This document shows positions 36,203 to 48,140 of a stretch of 64,000 bases of DNA, one piece after another; the stretch's first letter is position 1; each line of letters opens with the position of its first letter. A program made the position numbers and the translations under genes. The DNA comes from Crotalaria pallida (Eukaryota; Streptophyta; Magnoliopsida; Fabales; Fabaceae). The stretch lies in contig CM075651.1 of the NCBI GenBank assembly GCA_037953625.1, forward strand, positions 151,854,001 to 151,918,000. The letters run 5' to 3'. The notes under the pieces are model-generated. The model was not told where the DNA came from. It did no database searches and saw only the letters and a list, made by a program, of their open reading frames with translations.

Positions 36203-37255
36203 AATTTTTTTTAGGTATTGAAATTGTCATTGTGAATTTGTCAAGGAATAAATATGAGGAAATAGTCTATTTGCAATTTTATTTCTAACGCACATGTATC
36301 AATGAAATAGCTTGCTATTATTTTTACGAAAGAATAAGTTACTAGTGATAGTTTGCAAAATCATGAGCACGTGTGTGTTTAATGAACAAAGACATTTGTT
36401 GAAGAATTTCATTATAAATAGTGATTCATCATTTCCTTGATTACTACTTCTTCCTCTCTAATAATATTTATATATTTTTTTTTTAAAAAAATAAGATTAT
36501 TGAAATTGCTTACCAATAATTTCTAGATGATTTGATAAATCCTATAATCGATTTGTCATAACGGTGTAACAAATAATAGAGGCAAATAATAACTTAAGGA
36601 CAACGTTAATAAACACATTACAAGTATAATCGATACTATTATTCTTATTATTATTCTCTACTCTCTTTTCTAACATAAATCTCACGTTAGATATTGGTGA
36701 TGGAAAATCTTATGCTTTGTAAGTTTTATTTTATTTTATTTTTGAAAAATTAGCAAAGATGGGTGAAAGTTCAAATTGAATAAAATTTTGTAGAGAGATC
36801 ATAACGAGTAAAAACAAAATTGTTTGTGCATATATGTTAAATTATTTTTTCTTCTATACATCAAGGATATAATACAACTTATTATTGAAGACTAATTTCC
36901 TCCAAAACATAAAAATCACTCAAACGTGTTTTACTTCTTCAAACAAAACCTAATATGGGTCACGGTCAACTTCGTTGTTGACAAAATTGTATTTATTTAT
37001 TTTTTTCATATTTTCAATAATCAATATGGTAAATAAAGAATACAAGAGAAATAGAAGGGGTCCAAAATGGATATTCATCCAAAATAATTTAAACAATAAT
37101 TATAGCATGTTTAGTTATAAACTTACAATTAAGAAAACCGATTTTCAACCCAAAACCATATTGAAGCAAAAGTTCCATAATTGATTCCGAGTTAACTTAT
37201 CGCAAAACCAAACATACACTTGAAAAATAAATAAAAATCAGTTGCACAAAATCTA

Positions 37256-38639
37256 GGTTTTTTTACTTAAGTAGGGTAGTTTTACAAACAATTTACGTAA
37301 AAGGGGTAGTTTTCAAACTATTTGCGAAACATGGGGTAGTCAACAAAACTATTTACGAAAATGGAGCAGTCAAAGTCAACCAAATCATTTTTTTTGTCAA
37401 TGTCAAAGTGCCATGTATCAGCTTCTAATTGGCCAAAAAATTTCGAAAAAAAAACTTGCTGTCGCAGGTGCCACGTGTCAGCACGTGGTGAGTCGCGTCA
37501 CTGGTAGTGACGCAATCACCACATTGCGACACGTGGCGAAGCCCAACAGCTCCGTTGACCCGCGTTGACCCACTACTCCCATGCTAAATAAATTAGCAAA
37601 AGTTGGCCTTCCTGGATTTCAAACATGCGACTGCAGGGACACCCAAAGGCACTAACAAGGAGCCACTGAGCCAGAGGCTCCATTGTGCATTGATGGGGAA
37701 ATAAATATATTTATTACAAATTTCGTATAAAATTTTTCTTAATTCTTAAACATATTTTTGTTAAACAATTTTTTTTTGTCATTTCTTTTAATTTCAGTCT
37801 AGTTACTATTTAATTATTTTTATTTAATAATTAATTTTTTTACTCTTTTTAATTTTAGTCTAATTACTATTTTACTATTTTTATTTTATAATTTTGTTTA
37901 GTTTTTTGCTATCTTTCCATGGTTAATTTCACACTTATCATCGATCTATAATAATTTCAAAATTAATACCTAATATAAAAAGTGTTGAGAAATTAGGAAT
38001 TATTTTTGAAATTATTCAGGAAAATAATAAAATAAAAAAAAAGGACTGACAAAAAAATAAAAATAGTAAAATAGCAAAAAACTTTGAGATTTGTTGCAAA
38101 GTAATATAAACCGTAGAAGAGAAATAACATTTTTTGTTTGACAAAAATAGGTTTAAGAGTGAAGAAAAATTTTATACGAAATTTATATATAAATATATTT
38201 ATTTCCCCAACAATGCATAACGGAGCCTTTGGCTTAGTGGCTCCTTGTTTGTGCTTTTGGGTGTACCTGAAGTCGCAGGTTAGAAACTCAGGGAGGCCAA
38301 CTTTTGCTTATTTATTAAGCATGGAGTAGTGGGTCAACGGAGCTAAACTTTTGCTTATTTATTTAGCATGGAGTAGCGGGTCAACGGAGCTACTGGGCTT
38401 CGTCACGTGTCGCAATGTGGTGATTGCGTCACTAGGCGACAACATGTTTTTTTTTCGAAATTTTTGGCCAATTAGAAGCTGACACGTGACATTTTGACAT
38501 TGACAAAAAAAAAATGATTTGGTTGATTTTGACTGCCCCATTTTCGTAAATTGTTTTATTGACTACCCCATGTTCCGTAAATAATTTGAAAATTATCCTT
38601 TTACATAAATTGTTTGTAAAACTACCCTAAAAAAAAGCC
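37256..38639. mobile_element. Long foldback MULE-like element, 9-bp TSD
   Basis: This 1384-bp element consists of two long inverted arms meeting near 37950. The outer ends are GGTTTTTTTACTTAAGTAGG and, on the complement, GGCTTTTTTTTAGGGTAG, followed in both by TTTTACAAACAATTTA. It is flanked by perfect 9-bp repeats CAAAATCTA (37247-37255 and 38640-38648). No transposase reading frame is present. Its right end lies about 115 bp before the upstream dUTPase ATG. Confidence 0.87.
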
Positions 38640-38754
38640 CAAAATCTATCGTAGTCCGGTAAACTCCCCCCTTCAGCATGGTAATTGGTAACAATATCAA
38701 CTCTCAAGTATCAGTCTCTGAGAAAGAGAAGAAGTCGAAACGCAAATGAATTAA

Positions 38755-39621
38755 ATGGCGGGAAATTTAGGCGCCATAATATCCTCAGCGGGTCTTCCTC
38801 TATATAAACCCTACCCTCTCTTCCCTTCTTCTTCACCATCATTCGCTCTTCACCCACTCTCCTCTACCAACACACCCTCTTCACTTCGCTTTCTCGTCAT
38901 GGCCCAACCCGATTCCCACGTCACCACTGACACTAACACCAACGGCACCGATGTCCAGGAGCCACTTTCCAAGATCCCCAAGCTTCACCAAAACGGCGAC
39001 GTTTCTGTCGGTACCCCTCTTCTCCGTGTTAAGAAGCTCTCCGACAAAGCCGTTCTTCCCTCTCGTGGTTCCCCTCACTCCGCCGGTTACGATCTCTCCA
39101 GGTAAAAACAAAACAACTCTCTCTCTCTCTCTCTCTGTTGAAAGCCCGAAATTCCATTTTTAATTGAATAAATAATTGATTTATGTATCGTTTTGTTACA
39201 GCGCGGTGGAGACGAAGGTGCCGGCAAGAGGCAAGGCACTGGTGGCAACTGATCTCAGCATTTCGATTCCGGAAGGGACTTATGCGCGTGTTGGTAATTT
39301 CCTATTATCTCTCTCATTTTGGGGAATATTGTATCAAATTAGGGTTTCTGATTTGGGGATTTTTTTTTTGTTGCAGCGCCGAGATCAGGGTTGACGTGGA
39401 AGAATTCGATTGATGTTGGTGCCGGTGTGATTGATGCTGATTACAGGGGACCGGTAGGGGTGATACTGTTTAACCATTCGGATGTTGATTTTGAAGTGAA
39501 GGTTGGCGACAGGGTGGCGCAGCTGATCTTGGAGAGGATTGTGACCCCTGATGTTGTTGAGGTTGAGGATTTGGATTCTACTGTTAGAGGTGAAGGTGGT
39601 TTTGGATCCACCGGCGTTTGA
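38755..39621 (+). CDS. DUT: dUTPase (deoxyuridine triphosphatase), three exons, up to 227 aa
   Basis: The enzyme hydrolyses dUTP to dUMP and pyrophosphate, keeping uracil out of DNA and supplying dUMP for dTMP synthesis. Exons are 38755-39101, 39202-39293 and 39377-39621. All five motifs of the trimeric family are intact: I SPHSAGYDLS (106-115), II PRSG (148-151), III GVIDADYRG (163-171, with the catalytic Asp), IV DRVAQLI (191-197) and V RGEGGFGSTGV (217-227). The start is unresolved. ATG 38755 adds 48 residues rich in Ser, Pro and Leu that could be an organelle presequence. ATG 38899 (MAQPDS) matches the usual plant start and lies 92 bp after a TATA box that falls inside the longer frame. 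Confidence 0.97.
38801..38807 (+). promoter_or_regulatory. TATA box inside the 5' dUTPase frame
   Basis: TATATAA in the context CTCTATATAAACCCTACC is followed by a pyrimidine-rich leader and ATG 38899. The spacing fits a start of transcription near 38835 and a leader of about 65 nt for the short form. Confidence 0.6.
39117..39136. repeat. (CT)10 microsatellite in dUTPase intron 1
   Basis: Ten CT units just after the intron 1 donor. Confidence 0.9.
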
Positions 39622-40973
39622 TTAGGGTTTTGTGCTCTGTGTTTGTCTTTGTGTTTAGGATTTAAATTAATGTTTAGGGTTAATGGGTTATTATGCAAAC
39701 AAATGGGTCTTTGGTTTTATCAATCAAAGCTTTTTCACTCTAATTTGTGCATGTCTTTTTATATTTTTTAAATACTCGAATCCTTACATTATCGGATGAA
39801 TTAGGGTTGCTAAGAAAAAAAGTTTGAGAGTTAATTATGCCATATTCTTGTTAGTAACGTGATTGAGTAAAAGGGTAACAAGCTGATTTGATTTTTTAAG
39901 AGGATGAAGAATTTAACATACATATTCAAAGAGGTGTTGGTGCAGTGGTAGATGAATTAGTGGGGAGAGCAAGCTGAGGGATTACTACTACCTGATAACC
40001 AAGAAACCAACAAAAAAAGGGATTATAATTTTGCTGATTCAAATGATCAAAGTATGAGATTTTCTAACTTCCATAACACTGGGTTTAAAATGTCCCACCC
40101 AGCCTTATATCCGAAGGATTGCATCATTGATTGGGATTTTGCTATTAGTGCTGCATGGCCTGGAGGCACCAGTTCAACTTTCCTTCTACTTGTTCTTTTT
40201 AATCTCCTTAAATAGCTTATCTCATATGCTAAGGATGTTCTAAAACACTTTTTATTGTGTTACTAAATGTGATAAGTTCTGCTGAGCTTAGCTTATCTGA
40301 GCAGAGCCAGCCAGAATTGTACATGTTCATTAGTGCAAAATTGACTCCGAGTGGATGACACTTGAGCTTAAAAAACATTGACCTGCTCAAGAAATCAATG
40401 ACTATCCCATTTAAAAGACACATAAAAGAAACTAATGCTACATTGCTACTAACCTACTACTACTGTATTCTCTATATCATTCAAAGTGAAATCTTTCTTG
40501 TGCTGATATGATCAAAGGTTGTCGTTTCTTTAATCATTTTCTTTTGTTTTGTTTGGCCAACGTGCACCCTATATTTGTCTATCTCTTTCTTCAAGCATTT
40601 TCGTTTTAAGCCTTCAACTCCGCTCCTGAACTCTTATGGTGTTCTTTTCTCTATGTATGCATACATAGATAACATAGAAAAAAGTACTAGATCTAGATGA
40701 GAACAATAAAAGATGCCAGACATGGGAAAGACAAGTTGATAATTGGCATTTCAGAACAATGAGGGTACAAACAATAAAATGGCAAGCAGTTTTTTTCTGT
40801 AGATTTTGAAGACATCAGGAGGATCAAATTCATACTCCAGATTTTCTTCCTAATGGGATCTGCTACAGTTCTACACTGTCCCTACAGAATTTGAGAATGT
40901 TTTCCTTCATTATGTGCCCTCGAGCCACAGTTCTTACAATTTATGTAGCATTCAACAGCGATGAAATACTGTT
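39622..40973. other. Intergenic region downstream of dUTPase
   Basis: The dUTPase 3' UTR is followed by about 1.2 kb without a supported gene. A SINE-like head (GTGTTGGTGCAGTGGTAGAT, 39932-39951) occurs but no tail or TSD was found. Confidence 0.45.
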
Positions 40974-41078
40974 TCACGAGCCACCAGCCTCCTTTTTAAT
41001 TTTAAGCTTGACAAATTCATAGACAATTGCCTTGCCATTTGTAGTTGTAATGATCCTCTCTGGATGAAACCGAAACCC
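40974..41078 (-). pseudogene. Isolated last exon of anthranilate synthase beta subunit
   Basis: On the minus strand, after a good acceptor (TTACAG at 41079-41084), 34 codons and a TGA read GFRFHPERIITTTNGKAIVY followed by EFVKLKIKKEAGGS. This matches the C-terminus of the TrpG-type glutamine amidotransferase (FHPESIITTEGKTIVRNF in plants), including the HPE of the Cys-His-Glu triad. No upstream exons (the Cys-containing G-C-L-G-H-Q-type region or the N-terminal NYDSFTYN block) are found within the next several kb on this strand. It is therefore a gene relic or a transposed exon. Changes such as ESI to ERI and TTEG to TTTNG suggest relaxed constraint. Confidence 0.7.
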
Positions 41079-41690
41079 CTGTAATTTTTAAGGAGTAGAG
41101 ACAATTGTAACTTAAAAAACAAAAAGCTCAAACTTCAAATCAAATAATTTTTTTGATGTTGGCTAGTTGTGGATTTCTTTCTTCTTTTTTTTTTTTGTGA
41201 ACATTATTTTTTTGGTGAACATGCTAGTTGTGGATTTCAATTTGTTCTTAAAACACCAAAGTAGCCGAGCTTCCTATTATTTCAAGCCAAAGCACATGCA
41301 CAACGTTTCAACCTAAAATTGGATATTAAAAAAGGATTTTCTTAACCTCAAGCATTAGTAATTGGATATAAACACCTTTGATTAAATTAACTTTTTTGAC
41401 AAAAATAAAGATATAAAATTTTATCTCTCTTAAATGCATTATTTCTAATAAAATTTAATTATTTTTGGGTTTTTTTAGAGCTGAGGTTTAACAAAACCCA
41501 TTAAATAAGTGACCTTAAAAACAATGAGAAGGGTAGAAGTAGTAGGACACAATTTTTTATTTGTGAAATACTAATAAGTGTCTGGATAGAATTCGAAAGT
41601 GTAATTTTTTATGATTTCAAGATAGTAATAATTTTTTTTAAATGTAATAACCTTAACAAGTGCACTTATTGTTAACAATACCCTTTTTTT

Positions 41691-41987
41691 GAGTTATACT
41701 TTTTGAACTCTTTTGTTTACTCATCGGCCCCCATTTTTTCCGCCTTATACAAGGCAGTAGTGCATTTTTCCGCCTTATACAAGACGGTAGTGTAAATTAT
41801 CTGTTTTTTCCGTCTTTTTTTAGGCGAAAAAATGGTAATTTTGCACGTTCGCTTTGTATAAGGCGAAAAAAATATGATAATTTTACACTATCGCCTTGCA
41901 TAAGGCGGAAAAATGTACTTCCGCCTTGTATAAGGCGGAAAAAATGGGAACCAGTGAGTAAACAAAGGGGTTCAAAAAGTAAAACTC
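41691..41987. mobile_element. Foldback element with five palindromic CCGCCTTATACAAGGCGG-type units
   Basis: The outer ends are GAGTTATACTTTTTGAAC and its complement-related GAGTTTTACTTTTTGAAC. Inside lie five near-palindromic units of about 18 bp at about 41740, 41770, 41850, 41891 and 41921, of the form CCGCCTTATACAAGGCGG. Flanks are CTTTTTT on both sides, compatible with but not proof of a TSD. Confidence 0.75.
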
Positions 41988-44074
41988 CTTTTTTACTTTT
42001 TGAGAAAATCTAAAAAAAAGGTTCGCCAATGATAGAGCAAATTACTTGAGGAGTTAATCAATTTCAGGGATTTTGACTCTCTAACTTCAATTTTCATAAC
42101 TTCAATGAATTTATATTATTAAGAGGGTCTTGTATACATGACGGTGGGAACAATAAAATTAGGCTACTCCCATCGAGTTAGTTGTGGTTGGCTGGTCAAA
42201 GTAAATTACTTCTTCAAGTTCAAGGAGGAGACATAATAAGGCTAAACCAAAAATCAATGTATATGACTATATGCTGGTACTATATTCTTCTTTCCATGTG
42301 CGTAACCGTTAATACAATTCTGTTTCATGGCAAAATTCTATGGGAATACTACCAAACAAGAATAAACACAGATAGCCGTTGTTGATTTTTTAACCACTAT
42401 AAAACAGAAACGGCGGTGGTAACTTTTAAATTAACTTTTTGTTGTTCCAAACAAATTTAGCCGTTGTAGGACAAATTTGAATCCTGACAGAATAAGGTGA
42501 ATAAGGTGGATATCATCTGCCTCAAGATCCAAATTGTTTTGCACAAACGCACATAAAAAGGAAGTACCACATATTTTTCAATGATTTCTTTGTGCACAAT
42601 TACTCAAGAGAAGTGTTATATATACATTCAAAATTGATATTGGAAAATAGATTTGTTTGTTTTATATAGTACATGTAACATTGGTGTTGTTTAAATAAGT
42701 TGATATTTATATCGGGCTTACTTCTCTATTTAGGGTCTTGTTAACAAGTACCCTGATTAGTAGAAATGGTAAAACAATCATAAATTAGGATTAATCACTC
42801 TATCAAAAACCTCAAAAATCACATATTTTTATAACAATATACTATTTTTAGTTTCTTTATAAGTATTCTAATAACACTTGTTTGTATTTTATTTTTTTTT
42901 TATTAAAAAGTTTAAGTAACTTGGATTTTGAAATTTTTTTTGAACGTATTTGAAAATTTATTAAAATAAGTATAGATTTCACAAATTTTTTTTTCATTCG
43001 GTTCTCCAAGTACTACCTAGGTACATCCGAATTCGATCCAAGTCGCATGCCTGACTATGGCATGTGAGTCTACGAACATGAATTTTCTGCATCCACAAAA
43101 ATTAAACCCGAGACCTTGCTTAAGCGAGACCGAACTGTCACTCGTCCCAACCCATGTTGGTATAGATTTCACAATTCTACAAGTGTTTACAAAATTACTC
43201 ATAATTAATCATCAATAAGGTTCTTATATGTTGACAAAATTTGAATCAACAACTTTGTAAATAATGTGATAATTGGACCAACCTTGGGTTGACACATGAG
43301 ACTCACTTTATAGAAAATAAATTATTATGATTTGGGAATTAGTAATTACTCCAGTGAATATATTACAATTTGTTTTTTTTTAAGCCAAATAAATAAAGTC
43401 TTGCTCACAAGTATTTTAGAGTACTTGCTTTTTTTTTTTTTAAAAAAAAAAGAGGGAGTACTTGTTAAAATTATTAGAATAAGACAAATAATGAAAAGTG
43501 GGAGTACTCCGTATCTTGAAAAATATAAAAAATAAATATTTCAATAATTTTACTGTATTTAACATTTTTTTAGAGTTGCCATGTTAATAAATACATTAAA
43601 AACATTTATTAGCATTTATCAATGGAAAAATACACAGTGAAATTTATTCAATTAAAACATTTAAAAAATATTCTCTCAGTCCCGCAAGATTGATAGAAAA
43701 ATGGAAAAGTAAAAAAAAAAGAGATTTAATGATTTGTTTAATATATTAACCAATTATCAAACAATTAATTTAATGCATTTTGCATTGATCAACTAACCAT
43801 GAAGTTTACACTTTCTAAATTTTTTCATGAATTAGTTTAACTTTAGTTTGAGACAAAAATTTGGGTCATTTTTTACCATTTTTATGTGACGAAAATAATA
43901 TACCAACTTACATCAAATGTTATTTTAACAACAATGATGTGACAATAAAAAATTGTTATCAATTTTTTAATACGTTTTTTCTTAGACCAATGTAACGATA
44001 AAACATGATAAATAAATAAGAAATAAAAATATATTTTTTATAAGCATAAAAATATTTTATTTATCGTAAAATTA
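41988..44074. other. AT-rich intergenic region
   Basis: Apart from the SINE-like insertion at 42985-43160, no gene or recognised element was seen. Poly-A/T runs are frequent (for example 43431-43451). Confidence 0.45.
42985..43160 (-). mobile_element. SINE-like retroposon with 14-bp TSD
   Basis: The 176-bp insertion is flanked by perfect 14-bp repeats TATAGATTTCACAA (42971-42984 and 43161-43174). Read on the minus strand it starts CCAACATGGGTTGGGACGAG, has an internal GGTCTCGGGTTTAATTTT (box B-like) and ends in an A-rich tail (the plus-strand T run at 42986-42994). Head, box B and tail fit a tRNA-derived SINE. Confidence 0.75.
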
Positions 44075-44299
44075 CTCCCTATGATCTTATTATAGATTAC
44101 ATTTCAGAAAAATAATTTAGTTTTATTTATAGGATATTCTGTTTGTTTACGCAATATTTATTGTCTTTTATTCATTAATAAAAAACAATACACTTATAAA
44201 GTTTAAGTAAAAGTAATAAAATTATAATATTAAAATATTTTTTAAAATTTCAAAAAATTATGATATGATTAAGATTTAAGAATAATTGACCGGAGGGAG
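44075..44299. mobile_element. Stowaway-like MITE
   Basis: The 225-bp element lies between TA dinucleotides. Its left end is CTCCCTATGATCTTATTATA and its right end reads GACCGGAGGGAG. It lies about 400 bp upstream of the Ser/Arg-rich protein gene. Confidence 0.75.
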
Positions 44300-44703
44300 T
44301 AAGTCGGAAGATTTTGAATGCACAGATAAATACTCCTATGAAATTGAAGTTAGTGCCTTAGTGGGGTCTGCTGGGTCAGACAACAGAACATGACATATGA
44401 TCCCCCCTCCAACGGTTCTTACTTCTACAGAGTGATCGTGCATTTGAAATTGCCTACTTGTCCAAATTTGAATTCTGTCCTCTCTATCTCTCCCACCCTC
44501 TCATAAATCATAAAGTTACACTTTTTAATTAAACTTTTCCTTAAAAAATGTGTCTTGGGCAACGTTCCTCTTCCTCCACCACCACCTTACTCCTTATCTA
44601 ATTGAAATTCAAATCTCACTTTTCTCTATAGCTTTCCATTTTCACTCTTCAACTCTCTCTCTTCCTCTTGCTCCATTGTTTAGGCCACACACCACAAAAC
44701 CCA

Positions 44704-47587
44704 ATGGGTGCATGTTTGAGCAAGAAGAAAGACTCTTCTACCCCTTCCCCTCCTCCTCATTCTGGATCCAAATCACTTCCCACACCACCTTCTCAGCTAA
44801 ACAATTCTAATAATGCTGTCATTGTTACTCAGCCAGATGTAGTGAACCCCAAGAAGGAGAACAAAATTACAGTGCAGGAGAAACAACAACTAGCACAAAA
44901 AGAAGATGATGGGCAAGTTAAAAAAGAGATTTTTATCATCAAGCACAGGAAGAGCCATGATGATAATAACAACAAAGAAACTATCTCCAAAATCCAACCT
45001 TTTATTGCTCAGACCAATGTGCAGCCACAGCAAAATGATGGGTCACCTTCACCTTCAGTTTCAACTTCTTCCACCTTTGAAGCTTCTCAATCAATGGGTG
45101 GTAGTGGTAATGGCAACAACAACAAGATTGCACCTTCAACTCCAAACATGAGTATGGTAAGGACTTCAAGCTGCACAAAAGACGAAGTGGATGCAATTCT
45201 GATTCAGTGTGGGAGACTCAGCAGAAGCTCTTCTGGTAGAGCTGCTACTTCTTCTGGTGGGAGAAAGTACTCAGGTTCCAAGAGAAGTTTTGATTTTGAT
45301 CACTGTGATAACAATGATGCTATTTCTGCTGAAGAGGATCAAAAGAAGGCTAATGCTAATGATGAGGAATGTGATGGGAAAAGCCAGCACCAGCACCGGC
45401 AACGGCATCGCCAGTCTCCTAAGAAGAGGGGTTCTTCTCCTTCTTCTTCTCAGGGAAGGAGAAGAACTCCGAGTAGGGAAAGAGATCAGCAGCACCAGAA
45501 TCAAAGGTCGAGTAGCCGAGAGAGGCGAGTGAGTAGATCTCCTGGTAGAAGATCTTCAGAGACTAATGCAAGTAACAACAATAACAACACAGGTTCTATT
45601 AGGCCTGGGAAGATGGTGTCTGTTCCTGCTACTGTTACATCATTGGTTATGGATAAGAGTAACAATGGTGGTGGTGTTGGAGAATCTGCCTCAGGTGTTA
45701 AGAGGGTTACTGTGAAGAGAAATGTTGGTGATGGTACAAGGGGTGCAGCATCACCAAGGTCTCAATCACCTGCTAGAGCAAATTCACCAGCTAAAGCAAA
45801 TGCTAATCAGCAACATCAGCAGCAGCAGCCTTCGCTTAGCCGCAACAACTCTGGAAGGAAAGCAGAACAATCTCCTTACAGAAGGAACCCTCTGAGTGAG
45901 ATTGATCCTAACTCTCTTTCTTATCCTCAATCAAACAACAATAACAGCAGCAGCAAGGTGCAAAACAAAGCCAAAAGGGAAGCTGAAGCTGAAGCTAATC
46001 AGGTAATCACTCAATTGCTCCACCATTTTTCTATTTGCCATATTAATTTGCTTTTATGGATTATGAGTCTATGACCAAATTGCTTCTTGAGCTTATTAAA
46101 TCTTAGCTCTGCATACTCATTAGAGAAATGTTTGTTGTGCATTATTACTATATTACACAACATTGAGTCAATATTTAAGTTTATGTGAGTGCATTTGATT
46201 ATTAAGGGATTGCCTGTTTTTACTGAGAGTAGAGTAGTGTATGAAAATATGAGTTGAAAGTCTTGTAAAGTGACCATGTGAGCCTATATCAGTATCACAT
46301 ATCCAGAAACTATGGTCTAAAAGGATGTTTAAATATGTTCATTATCTTGAACAAATAACAAAAATTCACAACAGGACTTGACAACATTTATATCGAAGAA
46401 TGATATTCTCGTATCTCACAATAGTTTTGTTAATACTACTTTTCGTACTTGTTTTAAAACCAAACATCTAGGACTTTTGTTTTTGGAAACAATGGTAAAA
46501 TGTAGATGCTTAGGATTTAGGTGAAAGGTGTGATATAAAATGTGTAAAGTTTAGAGAGTAATAACTGATTTTTCATAACCGATTTTTATGTTGTCTTGTT
46601 CATGTGACTGACCATTGATGTGATGATCTTTTGTCATCCACATTGCAGAAACCAAATGTTGATTTGAATGAGAACATAAAAAATAGGATGAGCAGCAGAG
46701 GTACATTGGAGAAGGGTGTGAGTGGAAATTGCAAAACAAAGGAGCAGCACCAAGAGGAAGAGATCAAGGCAATGACTTCAATGATTGACAATGTTGTTGT
46801 GAAGAATGTGATACCATCAGGTGCTGTTGACAACCTGAAACAACCTCAAACATTAACAAGAAGCAGATCTGCTAGGAGATCAAGAGACTTAGACCTCAAC
46901 CCTGAATCACTGTTGAATCCCACACAAACCTACACCTCACTACTCCTTGAAGACATCCAAAGACAAAAGAGCACACAACAACAACCTTCTATTTCTCTCC
47001 CTGCTTGTCTCACCAAAGCATGCTCCATCCTTGAAGCTGTTGCTGATCTCAACTCCACCACCAGCTCAAATTTCTCAGATGACAGGAGAAGTCCACCAAC
47101 ATACCAATCTATTAGGAACAATAATAATGAACACAATGTTACATTAAGTGCCAATCACTATGGTAAGAAGCTCCAACTACCAGGTACCAAGGACCACCCT
47201 TTTGTGGAATCTGAACTAGTTGTGAGTGATGATGTGATGGAGCCAAGTTTGCACAAGTATGTGACAGTTAAAAGGGGTGGTTCAATTGGTGGAGGTGTTG
47301 ATATGGAGGACATAGAGTCTTCAGGAAGTAACAGCTTTACAGTTAGTAATAGTGGTCAAAACCATTGGAGCAATATTTCTTCTTCATGGGAGCCTAATTC
47401 TGCTGACTCAACTGATTGCTGGACTTCGAGATTGAACGAGATGGAAGGTAGCAGTGACATGAAGAAGACATTTAGCAGCAAAAGGAGAGAGTGTGATCAT
47501 CAACACAGTAATGGCATCGGTCGTGGCAGGCTTGGTTCTAAAGGTCTTCAGACTTTACCTGTTATCACAACAGCTGCATCAACATAG
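44704..47587 (+). CDS. Putatively N-myristoylated Ser/Arg-rich protein of unknown function (745 aa)
   Basis: Exons are 44704-46002 and 46649-47587, joined in phase 0 (CAG|GTAATC...TTGCAG|AAA). The N-terminus MGACLSKKK has Gly2, Ser6 and Lys residues as in N-myristoylation signals, with Cys4 available for palmitoylation. The protein is therefore probably attached to the plasma membrane (inference). The rest is largely disordered: Ser/Asn/Gln-rich runs, a conserved-looking TKDEVDAILIQCGRLSRSSS near residues 158-177, an Arg/Ser region with SRERDQQ and SRSPGRRSS, repeated SP sites, and in exon 2 RSRSARRSRDLDLNPESLL and SYTSLLLEDIQ-like (TYTSLLLEDIQ) segments. It resembles plant proteins annotated only as serine/arginine repetitive matrix-like. 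No enzyme domain is seen, and no function is proposed. The ATG at 44704 is preferred over 44668 because it creates the MGxC motif. Confidence 0.9.
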
Positions 47588-47911
47588 ATGTGAATGCATG
47601 AATTATTCACCTTTGTGCTGTTGTATCTTAAACATTCAATGTGTTAAACTTTCCTTCTGTTTAGGGTTGCATACTTGCAACTCATATTTATCATTTTCTG
47701 CATTGCTGTCCATGAACATTTTGTTATTCTTCCAGCAGTTGTAAGACTTTGTAGCATTATGTTATTATGCTCTCTTCTTTTTATTTCTTGGCAAACAAAC
47801 AAGCAGATCAATCATTTTCAAACTCTACAAGGAAAAACAAGTACTAATTGCTCAAATTATCAAATCTCATGAGTAGCACTAACAGCATTGCCATACCAAT
47901 AATACAGTATA
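47588..47911. other. 3' flank of the Ser/Arg-rich protein gene
   Basis: Likely 3' UTR and polyadenylation region. No other feature was found up to the foldback element. Confidence 0.5.
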
Positions 47912-48140
47912 GAGTTAATAGTCAATTTAGTCCAGGAAAAATACACTTATTATCAATTTAGTCCTCAAAAGATTCTTAAAACGCTTTAGTCCCCCGAAAT
48001 CAATTGAATCTTTTGGGGACCAAAATTTACACTAGTTGATGTCATGTTGATCTTTGGGGTGCTAAATTGAAGTAAAAAATCATTCAAGGACTAAATTGAT
48101 GAGCAATATCTCTTTCGGAAATTAGAGTGACTATTAACTC
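47912..48140. mobile_element. GAG-ended foldback MITE
   Basis: The left end GAGTTAATAGTCAATTTAGT and the right end (complement GAGTTAATAGTCACTCTAAT) are inverted repeats. The flanking 9-mers TACAGTATA and TATAATATA agree at 7 of 9 positions, as expected for an old 9-bp TSD. It contains TTTAGTCC blocks on both strands. Confidence 0.65.

Noticed and set aside
45209..45532. A 107-codon open frame (+) and a 77-codon minus frame within the Ser/Arg-rich gene
   Set aside because: They are shadows of exon 1 in other frames; the repetitive Ser/Arg codons keep them open.
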